Origin: an uncultured Eubacteriales bacterium
Lineage (GTDB): Bacteria > Bacillota > Clostridia > Christensenellales > Aristaeellaceae
Assembly (NCBI GenBank): GCA_900553265.1
Contig: USDD01000081.1
Location: 1 to 11,491, forward strand
Reading direction: 5' to 3'
Length of the DNA stretch: 11,491 bases
Part shown: positions 5,318-11,491 of the stretch, one piece after another
Numbering within the stretch: position 1 is the first letter of the stretch
Layout: every line of letters starts with the position of its first letter
The notes under the pieces: model-generated
The model's database searches: none
What the model was told of the DNA's origin: nothing
The model's input: only the letters and a program-made list of their open reading frames with translations
Made by a program: the position numbers and the translations under genes

Positions 5318-5348
5318 GGATGCAAGCAAAGGACGGGAGGCGATTCTC

Positions 5349-5852
5349 ATGAATGAATTGGGCGCGCTGGTCGCGTCGCATATCCCGGCGCTGGTGATGC
5401 TGATCGTGGGGTATGCGCTGCTGGTGGTGGAGATGTACGTTCCGGGCTTCGGACTGCCGGGCATTTCGGGCATCGTGCTGCTGACGGTGGGAATGATCGC
5501 CATGGAGCCGTCGCCGCTTCAGGCGCTGGTGTTGGTGCTCATCATCGTGCTGATGCTGGGCGCGGCGTTTTCGGTGGCGATGCACTCCTTTTCGAAGGGG
5601 CGGCTGAGCAAATCGAAGCTGGTGCTGAGCGAATCGCTGGATCCGAAGGCGGAGAATGACGACGATCTGGACTACTTCGTGGGCAAGACCGGAACGACGC
5701 ACACAGCGCTGCGCCCGGCGGGTATCGCCGAGTTCGACGGCGTGAAGCTCAACGTGGTGTCCGACGGCGACTTCGTCGCCGCGCAGCGACCCATCCGCGT
5801 GGAGCGCGTGGAGGGCAACCGGATTGTCGTCCGGGAAATCGGGCGGGCATAA
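5349..5852 (+). CDS. nfeD: NfeD-like membrane protein (short form)
   Basis: A 167-residue protein. Two or three hydrophobic helices lie at about 12-30, 36-52 and 56-79; the first loop carries the YVPGFGLPGISG motif (30-41) typical of NfeD. A linker rich in S, K and D (80-107) leads to a C-terminal OB-fold domain (about 110-165), seen as VGKTGTTHTALRPAG (111-125), DGVKLNVVSDGDFV (130-143) and IRVERVEGNRIVV (149-161). Short NfeD proteins lack the ClpP-like protease domain of the long form and partner the flotillin encoded next door. ATG 5349 is chosen because GGGAGG (5335-5340) is 8 bases upstream; the open frame extends further up, but only through the promoter and repeat region. floA starts 45 bases after the stop. 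In Bacillus the matching pair is yqeZ-yqfA. Confidence 0.9.
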   Translation: MNELGALVASHIPALVMLIVGYALLVVEMYVPGFGLPGISGIVLLTVGMIAMEPSPLQALVLVLIIVLMLGAAFSVAMHSFSKGRLSKSKLVLSESLDPKAENDDDLDYFVGKTGTTHTALRPAGIAEFDGVKLNVVSDGDFVAAQRPIRVERVEGNRIVVREIGRA

Positions 5853-5897
5853 AATCCGAGGGACTTCGGAACAACAATATCGAGTGGAGGGAACAAT

Positions 5898-6893
5898 ATG
5901 GAATTTCTGTATCTGCTGGTGCCCCTTGCAATCATCATTCTCATCATCGTGTTCTTCAGCCTCTTCCCCATCGGACTTTGGATCGAGGCCGTGGCTTCGG
6001 GCGTGCACGTCAGCATCTTCAGCATGTTCGGCATGCGCCTGCGCCGCATCAACCCCAGCAAGATCGTGCGCCCGCTGATCAAGGCGCAGAAGGCGGGCAT
6101 CGCCATCGACCGCAACAAGCTGGAGGCCCATCTGCTGGCGGGCGGCAACGTCGACCGCGTCATTAACGCGCTGATCTCGGCTCAGTCGGCGGAAATTCCG
6201 CTGGAGTTTGAAAAGAGCCTGGCCATCGACCTGGCGGGCCGCAACGTGGAGGAGGCCGTCAAGATGTCGGTCAACCCCAAGGTCATCGAGACTCCCGTGG
6301 TCGCGGCCATCGCCAAGGACGGCATCGAGCTGCGCGCCAAGGCTCGCGTGACCGTGCGCGCCAACATCGCCCGGCTGGTGGGCGGCGCCGGCGAGGAGAC
6401 CATCATCGCCCGCGTCGGCGAGGGCATCGTCACCACCGTCGGCTCCTCGGAGACCCACAAGGACGTGCTGGAAAACCCCGACCTCATCAGCCGCACCGTG
6501 CTGAGCAAGGGCCTGGACGCGGGCACGGCCTATGAGATTCTGTCCATCGACATCGCGGACGTGGACGTGGGCCGCAACATCGGCGCGCAGCTGCAGATGG
6601 ATCAGGCCGAGGCCGACCGCCGCATCGCTCAGGCCAAGGCCGAGGAGCGCCGTGCCATGGCCGTCGCCCACGAGCAGGAAATGATCGCCGCCGTGCAGGA
6701 AATGCGCGCCAAGGTGGTCGCCGCCGAGGCCGAGGTGCCCAAGGCCATGGCCGAGGCGCTGCGCAGCGGCAAGCTGGGCGTGATGGACTACTACCAGATG
6801 CAGAACGTCATCTCCGACACCCGCATGCGCGAGGCCATCGCCGGCGACGACAAGACCGCCGAGCCCGCGGGGGAGATCAATAAGAAGAAGTAA
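5898..6893 (+). CDS. floA: Flotillin-like protein FloA, membrane microdomain scaffold
   Basis: A 331-residue protein, the same length as Bacillus subtilis FloA (YqfA), with which it is collinear. A hydrophobic membrane segment lies at about 5-28. The MRLRRINPSKIVRPLIKAQKAG block (46-67) is a FloA hallmark, the SPFH/PHB domain spans about 120-225, and a long EA-rich helix (about 234-290, with repeated AEA and AKAEE patterns) drives oligomerisation. FloA assembles on the inner face of the membrane and organises functional membrane microdomains, affecting signalling and secretion proteins and membrane fluidity. GGAGGG (5886-5891) is 6 bases before ATG 5898. It is co-transcribed with the nfeD-like gene upstream and the SLG-repeat gene 21 bases downstream. 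Confidence 0.96.
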   Translation: MEFLYLLVPLAIIILIIVFFSLFPIGLWIEAVASGVHVSIFSMFGMRLRRINPSKIVRPLIKAQKAGIAIDRNKLEAHLLAGGNVDRVINALISAQSAEIPLEFEKSLAIDLAGRNVEEAVKMSVNPKVIETPVVAAIAKDGIELRAKARVTVRANIARLVGGAGEETIIARVGEGIVTTVGSSETHKDVLENPDLISRTVLSKGLDAGTAYEILSIDIADVDVGRNIGAQLQMDQAEADRRIAQAKAEERRAMAVAHEQEMIAAVQEMRAKVVAAEAEVPKAMAEALRSGKLGVMDYYQMQNVISDTRMREAIAGDDKTAEPAGEINKKK

Positions 6894-6914
6894 TCGTCAA
6901 AGGAGGCGGGATCC

Positions 6915-7688
6915 ATGGAAGATGCATTCGGCGTAATCGTCGTCATCATCTGCGTCATCGCCGCCGTGGCGAAAAGCAGGAAGAACCCGCCGCAGCGCCG
7001 CGGCGGCCGCCCGGCGGGCTCCTTCCGCAGCGAAAGCGCCGGGCAGGTGTTTCAGCAGGCCTTCGACCGCCTGAGCGACAAGCTGGAGCCGGCCGCGAAG
7101 TTCATCGACGACGCGCTGACCGACGAAAAAGGGATGGAGGTTCCGTCCGCGCGCCGCTCGGCGGAGGTCTTCATGGCGCAGGCGGACGGCGAGGAAGCTG
7201 CGCAGAATTACGACAGCTCGCTGGGCAATCCAGCGGCGAACGGCGGGGCCGATCGTGCGGCGTTTGCGGCGCGGAGCTACGCGGGTTCGCTGGGCGGCAG
7301 CGCCGGAATGAGCGGCTCGCTGGGCGACGCCGATGCGGACGGCGGCGCGAACCGTCCGGCGTGGAACGCTGCGCCCGGCGCGGGAGCGCGGGACTACGGC
7401 GGTTCGCTGGGCGCTGCACCGGCGCTGGTGCGTGAGCCGCTCGCCGCGGGCATGAGCCGCGCGGATGCGGAGGGCTGTCTCGGCGGCTCGCTGAGCGGCC
7501 ACCCGGAGGAGGGCGAAAGCCGCGCCGAGCATGCCGAGCATCTGCGGAAGGCTGACGCGCAGGAGCGTGCCATCCTTCGCGGAGAGGAGCGGGCGCTGCA
7601 CATGCGCACGGCGGCGCGAACCGAGCTTCGCCGCGCCGTGGTCTGGTCGGAAATTCTGGACAGACCCAAGGCGCTGCGGCGGAGATAA
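6915..7688 (+). CDS. Single-pass membrane protein with SLG repeats, unrecognised
   Basis: A 257-residue protein, third in the nfeD-floA operon, with AGGAGG (6901-6906) 8 bases before its ATG. One N-terminal transmembrane helix (about 4-19) is followed by a basic stretch (20-32). A predicted helical part (40-90) precedes a Gly/Ala-rich, probably disordered region with a repeated motif: YDSSLG (99-104), YAGSLG (122-127), MSGSLG (132-137), YGGSLG (161-166) and a degenerate GGSLS (190-194). The end is charged and helical (200-257) and closes with LRRAVVWSEILDRPKALRRR, which looks conserved because similar WSEIL.P.A tails end clostridial proteins I recall. The helix, basic flank and operon position suggest a membrane-attached cytoplasmic partner of FloA. 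Function is unknown. It takes the place of yqfB in Bacillus but is unrelated. Confidence 0.8.
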   Translation: MEDAFGVIVVIICVIAAVAKSRKNPPQRRGGRPAGSFRSESAGQVFQQAFDRLSDKLEPAAKFIDDALTDEKGMEVPSARRSAEVFMAQADGEEAAQNYDSSLGNPAANGGADRAAFAARSYAGSLGGSAGMSGSLGDADADGGANRPAWNAAPGAGARDYGGSLGAAPALVREPLAAGMSRADAEGCLGGSLSGHPEEGESRAEHAEHLRKADAQERAILRGEERALHMRTAARTELRRAVVWSEILDRPKALRRR

Positions 7689-7768
7689 ACGGGCCTTTGG
7701 CGCGCGTACCCTCTCGACCTGTATATGGGAAAGACGCGCCGCAATCCCGAAACCCACCATCGACTCAC

Positions 7769-7794
7769 TGCCGCCCTGCCTTCGCAGGGCGGCA
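7769..7794. promoter_or_regulatory. 11-bp hairpin in front of the response regulator gene
   Basis: TGCCGCCCTGC (7769-7779) and GCAGGGCGGCA (7784-7794) are exact inverted copies around CTTC. There is no U-tract after it, so it is a poor intrinsic terminator. It could be an RNA-processing or pausing structure, or a protein-binding site 11 bases upstream of the RBS. Confidence 0.55.
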
Positions 7795-7818
7795 TGGCTG
7801 GCATAAAGGAGGAAGAGC

Positions 7819-8571
7819 ATGAATCCCATTCGCATCCTCATCGCCGACGACGACGCCGGCATGCGGCTGGTCATGCGCAGGCTGGTGCAGCGCGCCGAGG
7901 GCTACGAGCTGGCGGGCGAGGCGGCGGACGGCGACGAGCTGCTGGCGCTGTACGAAAGGGAGAACCCCGACGTGGTGCTGATGGACGTGGAGATGCCCGG
8001 CAAGACCGGCGTCGAGTGCGCGAAGATCATTCAGGATCGCAATCCGCGCACGGTGCTGGTGTTCGCCACAGCTCACGAGCAGTACATGGGCAGCGCGTTC
8101 GAGGTCTACGCCTTCGACTATCTGGTGAAGCCCTTCCGCACGGAGCGGGCGCTGAAAACGCTGGGACTCATCCGCGAGCGGCTGACGGCTCAGTCCGCAC
8201 CGGAGGAGACGCTGCGCCCGGCGGCGGCTCCCTCCGCGGCCAGCGGGCGGATGATGCTCAAGCACCGCGAGGGGCTCAGCTTTCTGGACATTCCGTCCAT
8301 CCTGCTGATTCAGCGGGAGGATCGCGCCAGCGTGCTGTACCTGACGGACGGCTCTCGATACGTCACCGGCGACTCTCTGAGCGAGCTGGAGGCGCGGCTG
8401 CCGTCGAATCTGTTCTTTCGCTGCCACAAGAGCTACATCGTCAATCTGAACCACATCGACTCCATTTCGCCCTACGGGCGATGGACGTACATCATCCGTC
8501 TGCGCGGCACCGACCGGGACGCGCTGATTACCCACGAGCGCTTTGAGGCGCTGGAAAAAATGTTTTCGTAA
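7819..8571 (+). CDS. LytTR-family response regulator
   Basis: A 250-residue two-domain transcription factor. The receiver domain (1-120) has acidic residues D10-D12, phospho-acceptor D56 in VVLMDVEMPG, switch residue T84 in FATA, and K104 in VKPF. After a linker rich in A, P and S (122-143) comes a LytTR DNA-binding domain (about 147-250), with the typical FFRCHKSYIVNLNHI block (199-213) and a GRWTYIIRLRG strand. Phosphorylation should let it bind DNA as a dimer; LytTR regulators commonly control bacteriocins, quorum sensing or cell-wall functions. AAAGGAGG (7805-7812) is 6 bases before the ATG. No histidine kinase is visible, so its sensor is elsewhere. tldD starts 16 bases after the stop, implying co-transcription. 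The upstream gap has only a weak promoter candidate (TTGGCG 7697, TATATG 7722). Confidence 0.93.
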   Translation: MNPIRILIADDDAGMRLVMRRLVQRAEGYELAGEAADGDELLALYERENPDVVLMDVEMPGKTGVECAKIIQDRNPRTVLVFATAHEQYMGSAFEVYAFDYLVKPFRTERALKTLGLIRERLTAQSAPEETLRPAAAPSAASGRMMLKHREGLSFLDIPSILLIQREDRASVLYLTDGSRYVTGDSLSELEARLPSNLFFRCHKSYIVNLNHIDSISPYGRWTYIIRLRGTDRDALITHERFEALEKMFS

Positions 8572-8587
8572 AATCAGGAGGAAGGAC

Positions 8588-9967
8588 ATGATCGCGAAAA
8601 GGATTGTGGAGCAGGCGCTGGCAGAGGCGCTGAAAACCGGCGGCGACTTCGCCGAGCTGTTCGCCCAGGACAAGCGCTCCGGCGTGATGCTGTTCCAGGA
8701 TGGGCGGGTGGAGGACGCGGTGACCGGCCGCATGCACGGCGCGGGCATCCGCATTTACAAGGGACTCAATTCGGTCTATGTGCACACCAACGACACGTCG
8801 CTGAGCGGCCTGATCGCCGCCGCGCGCAAGGCCGCGGACGCGGTGGGCACGGGCAATGAATGCCGCGACGTGCAGCTGGTGGGATCGGTGCTGGCCAATC
8901 GCCACGCCTGTCGCCAGCTGCCCATGGACGTTTCGGGAACGCGCAAGGCCGACCTGCTGCGCCGGGCAAACCTCGCCGCCAAGGATGTCTCCCCGGAGAT
9001 TCAGCAGGTGCGCGCGCGGCTGATGGACAGCGACTCCGAGGTGCTGATCGCCAATTCCGAGGGCCTGTACACCTTCGACCGCCGCGTCTACACCCGCATC
9101 GCCATCGCGGCCATCGCCGCCGGCAGCGGCGAGAACCAGACCGGCTCGTCCAGCCCGGGCGCGCTGTGCGGCTACGAGCTGTTCGACCGCGTGGACGTGG
9201 AGGAAGAGGCACGCAAAGCCGCGAAGGCCGCCGTGGTGAAGCTCCACGCCGACTTCTGCCCCGCGGGCCGCATGCCCGTGGTCATCGGCAACGGCTTCGG
9301 CGGCGTGATCTTCCACGAGGCCTGCGGCCATTCGCTGGAGGCCACCGCCGTGGCGTTCGGCAATTCGGAATTCTGCGGAAAGCTGGGCCAGAAGATCGCC
9401 TCGGACAAGGTGACGGCCATCGACGACGGCACGATGCCCAACGAGTGGGGCTCCAGCAACGTGGACGACGAGGGCACGCCCACCACGCGCCTGGTGCTCA
9501 TCGAGAACGGCGTGCTGAAGAACTACATGGTCGACCGGCTGAACGGCCGGCGCATGGGCATGGCGCCCACCGGCAGCGGCCGCCGTCAGGACTACACCTT
9601 CGCGCCCACCTCGCGCATGCGCAACACCTACATCGCCCCCGGCGACGACGAGGACGACGAGATCATCTCCAGCTGCGGCGACGGCCTGTACGCCAAGAGC
9701 ATGGGCGGCGGCTCGGTCAATCCCGTGACCGGCGAGTTCAACTTCGCCGTGGAGGAGGGCTATCTCATCCGGGACGGCAAAATTGACCGCCCGGTGCGCG
9801 GCGCGACGCTCATCGGCCGCGGCGCGGACATTCTGCCCAGGATCGACCGCGTGGGCAGGGACATGAAGATGGCGCAGGGCATGTGCGGCTCGCTCAGCGG
9901 CTCGGTGCCGACCAACGTCGGCCAGCCGATGATCCGCGTGACCGACATCACCGTGGGAGGACGATAA
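8588..9967 (+). CDS. tldD: TldD, catalytic subunit of the TldD/TldE metalloprotease
   Basis: A 459-residue protein matching TldD over its whole length. The zinc-binding motif HExxxH is present as HEACGH (243-248), so H243 and H248 are ligands and E244 the catalytic base; C433 in GMCGSLSGSVPTNVGQP matches the cysteine that is the third ligand in E. coli TldD. The N-terminal domain forms the chamber with TldE, and the C-terminal part from about 225 holds the active site. In E. coli the heterodimer removes the leader of microcin B17 and degrades unfolded peptides such as the antitoxin CcdA. AGGAGG (8576-8581) is 6 bases before ATG 8588. It lies 16 bases after the regulator gene and 1 base before tldE. 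All key residues are intact; the natural substrate here is unknown. Confidence 0.96.
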   Translation: MIAKRIVEQALAEALKTGGDFAELFAQDKRSGVMLFQDGRVEDAVTGRMHGAGIRIYKGLNSVYVHTNDTSLSGLIAAARKAADAVGTGNECRDVQLVGSVLANRHACRQLPMDVSGTRKADLLRRANLAAKDVSPEIQQVRARLMDSDSEVLIANSEGLYTFDRRVYTRIAIAAIAAGSGENQTGSSSPGALCGYELFDRVDVEEEARKAAKAAVVKLHADFCPAGRMPVVIGNGFGGVIFHEACGHSLEATAVAFGNSEFCGKLGQKIASDKVTAIDDGTMPNEWGSSNVDDEGTPTTRLVLIENGVLKNYMVDRLNGRRMGMAPTGSGRRQDYTFAPTSRMRNTYIAPGDDEDDEIISSCGDGLYAKSMGGGSVNPVTGEFNFAVEEGYLIRDGKIDRPVRGATLIGRGADILPRIDRVGRDMKMAQGMCGSLSGSVPTNVGQPMIRVTDITVGGR

Positions 9968-9968
9968 T

Positions 9969-11318
9969 ATGGACAGAAAGCAATTCATCGACGCGCTGCT
10001 CGCGCGCGCCAAGGAAGCGGGCTTCGAGGCCTGCGAGGTCTGCGTCAGCGCCGCTTCCAGCTTTGAAACCAGCGTGTTCAAGGGCGAAATCGTCAATTAC
10101 AGCGTGTCCGATTCCTTCGGCCTCGGCTTCCGCGGGCTGATCGGCGGCCGGATGGGCTACGCCTCGACGCAGATTCTGGACGACGAGGCCGTCGAAATGC
10201 TGGTGGACGGCGCAAAGACCGGTGCGTCCCTCATCGAAAACGACGACAGGCAGTTTCTCTATCCCGGCGACGAGAAGTACGCCGAAGTGGATTCCTTCAA
10301 CCCGGCGCTGGAGAGCCTGACCGCCGCGGAGAAGATCGAGATGGCCCGCGAGCTGGAGAAGAAGGTGCTGGCGCAGGACGCGCGCATCGCGCAGGTGGAC
10401 GGCTGCGACGTGATCTCCGAGGAGAGCGAGACGCAGATCGTCAACACGCTGGGGCTGAACGTCTCCCGCAGGGCCAACGTGCTGGGCGCGATGGTCGGCG
10501 CGGTGGCGCGCGAGGGCGAAAAGGTCAACACCGGCTGGGGCTATCGCTTCTCCTTCGACCCGAAGAAGGTTTCGCTGGACGAGGTGGCCGCCGAGGCGGC
10601 GGGAATCGCCCTGTCCGGCCTGAACGCCGCGAGCATGGAGTCGGGCAAAATGGCCGTGCTGATGGCTCCCAACGCAGCGCGGGACATGCTGCAGACCTTC
10701 GAGGGCGTGTTCTCCGCCGAAAGCGCGCAGAAGGGCATCTCCCTGCTGAAGGGCCGCGAGGGCGACAAGATCGCCGCGGAATGCGTGACGCTGATGGACG
10801 ATCCATTCCTTTCGGACAGCCTCGCCTCCCGCCCCTTCGACGGCGAGGGCGTGGCCGCGAAGGCCAAGGCCGTGGTGGAAAACGGCGTGCTGACCACGCT
10901 GCTGCACAATCTCAAGACGGCGCACAAGCAGGGCGTGGCCAGCACCGGCAACGCCGCGCGCAGCTACGCCTCCACCGTGGGCGTCGCGCCGAGCAATTTC
11001 TATTTCAAGCCCGGCGCGCAGACGCAGGAAGCGCTGCTGGAGCGCATGGGCGAGGGCCTGATGCTGACGGACGTGACCGGTCTGCACGCCGGCGCGAACC
11101 CCATCAGCGGCGATTTCTCCCTCAGCGCCAAGGGCTTCCGCGTGCGCGGCGGCAGGAAGGCCGAGGCGGTGAACCAGATCACCGTGGCAGGCAACTTCTA
11201 TCGCCTGCTGGAGAGCGTCGTCGCCGTGGGCAGCGACCTCGAGTTCGGCTTTCCCGGCGGCAGCCGCTTCGGCAGCCCGTCGCTGCTGGTCTCCGAGCTG
11301 GCCGTGGCCGGAAAGTAA
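9969..11318 (+). CDS. tldE: TldE (PmbA), non-catalytic subunit of the TldD/TldE protease
   Basis: A 449-residue paralogue of TldD that lacks the HExxxH motif, as expected for TldE. Family landmarks are DSFGLGFRGLIGGRMGYAST (48-67), RPFDGEG (288-294), STGNAARSY (325-333) and ANPISGDFSLSAKGF (376-390). It pairs with TldD to form the closed chamber that admits extended peptides. Only one base separates it from the tldD stop, and its RBS GGGAGG (9955-9960) lies inside the end of tldD, so the two are very likely translationally coupled, as suits a 1:1 complex. An intrinsic terminator follows 9 bases after the stop. In E. coli tldD and tldE are not adjacent, whereas this side-by-side layout is common in other bacteria and archaea. 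Confidence 0.95.
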   Translation: MDRKQFIDALLARAKEAGFEACEVCVSAASSFETSVFKGEIVNYSVSDSFGLGFRGLIGGRMGYASTQILDDEAVEMLVDGAKTGASLIENDDRQFLYPGDEKYAEVDSFNPALESLTAAEKIEMARELEKKVLAQDARIAQVDGCDVISEESETQIVNTLGLNVSRRANVLGAMVGAVAREGEKVNTGWGYRFSFDPKKVSLDEVAAEAAGIALSGLNAASMESGKMAVLMAPNAARDMLQTFEGVFSAESAQKGISLLKGREGDKIAAECVTLMDDPFLSDSLASRPFDGEGVAAKAKAVVENGVLTTLLHNLKTAHKQGVASTGNAARSYASTVGVAPSNFYFKPGAQTQEALLERMGEGLMLTDVTGLHAGANPISGDFSLSAKGFRVRGGRKAEAVNQITVAGNFYRLLESVVAVGSDLEFGFPGGSRFGSPSLLVSELAVAGK

Positions 11319-11327
11319 CTCGCAGAT

Positions 11328-11364
11328 ACGCTTGGATGTTTTTTCGCATCCGGGCGTTTTCTTT
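11328..11364 (+). terminator. Intrinsic terminator of the regulator-tldD-tldE operon
   Basis: ACGC (11328-11331) and GGATG (11334-11338) pair with CATCC (11347-11351) and GCGT (11354-11357) across a two-base internal loop, followed by a T-rich tract from 11357 to 11364. Confidence 0.75.
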
Positions 11365-11491
11365 CGGAAAATCCGGCAACTATTGCTGAAATGCAGCCGT
11401 CTAAAGAGTATCTTACACAGGATGAGGGAGTGGAAACTGTGGCGGCACGAATTATTTGTGCCGGCCGCACGCGCTAATTGAGAATTTCGCA
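11365..11491. other. Window end: no recognisable gene, one hairpin
   Basis: Only very short frames are present, for example 28 codons from ATG 11391 and 19 codons from ATG 11422, without a convincing RBS or family resemblance. GGCACGAA (11444-11451) pairs with TTTGTGCC (11455-11462), with one G-U wobble, around a 3-base loop. The next gene probably lies beyond the window. Confidence 0.5.

Noticed and set aside
5142..5348. An upstream extension of the NfeD-like protein
   Set aside because: The extra codons run through the inverted repeat and promoter, and the good RBS (5335-5340) points to ATG 5349.
7697..7727. A promoter for the response regulator (TTGGCG, TATATG)
   Set aside because: The 19-bp spacer and weak boxes make it too poor to list; the operon may be read from upstream instead.
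8543..8587. An earlier in-frame start for TldD overlapping the regulator gene
   Set aside because: ATG 8588 has AGGAGG at the right distance and matches the usual TldD N-terminus.
8528..10096. A long open frame on the - strand opposite tldD
   Set aside because: It is the low-complexity His/Ala-rich antisense of a confidently identified tldD gene.
11391..11477. A 28-codon ORF near the window end
   Set aside because: No RBS, no recognisable family, and it overlaps a hairpin and competing frames.

Overview
The window looks like a GC-rich, low-density stretch of a Firmicutes (Clostridia-type) chromosome, probably an uncultured gut-type lineage. The evidence is strong AGGAGG ribosome binding sites, sigma-A promoters with 17-bp spacers, GTG and TTG starts, an NfeD/FloA operon, a LytTR response regulator, and a short 11-12 helix type NSS transporter. 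The species cannot be named from this sequence. All recognised genes are on the + strand. Nothing looks like a phage, a CRISPR array, a tRNA or an rRNA.

Layout. (1) 56-613: a monocistronic gene for a small two-helix membrane protein, with a textbook promoter and a terminator. (2) 614-1205: a zone of gene decay. It holds a truncated flavin-reductase-like gene that kept its promoter and RBS, a second promoter, a terminator-like hairpin, a perfect palindrome with DtxR-like spacing, an unrecognised 46-codon ORF, and a short peptide resembling the start of a different methyltransferase family. (3) 1206-2098: a membrane-anchored SAM methyltransferase and its terminator. (4) 2127-3131: a single-gene unit for a cysteine-rich U32-peptidase-like protein. 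(5) 3163-4609: a sodium/neurotransmitter-symporter family transporter. (6) 4601-5246: a highly structured non-coding element made of three tandem 152-bp units, framed by 47-bp inverted repeats; its left end contains the transporter's stop codon. (7) 5312-7688: an operon of NfeD-like protein, FloA flotillin and an unrecognised single-pass protein with SLG repeats. (8) 7819-11364: a LytTR response regulator followed closely by TldD and TldE, ending in a terminator. (9) 11365-11491: no recognisable gene.

How the genes work together. NfeD, FloA and the SLG-repeat protein probably form one membrane-microdomain module. TldD and TldE form a heterodimeric zinc metalloprotease that trims peptides. Having a LytTR regulator directly upstream suggests that protease expression answers to a signal, but no sensor kinase or precursor peptide is visible here. 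No terminator with a U-tract lies between 7688 and 7819, so regions 7 and 8 could share a transcript.

The most unusual item is the repeat element in region 6. Its hairpin arms differ between copies, but the changes on the two arms match, which suggests that the folded form matters. I saw no clear undescribed protein-based system; the repeat element is the best candidate for something new.
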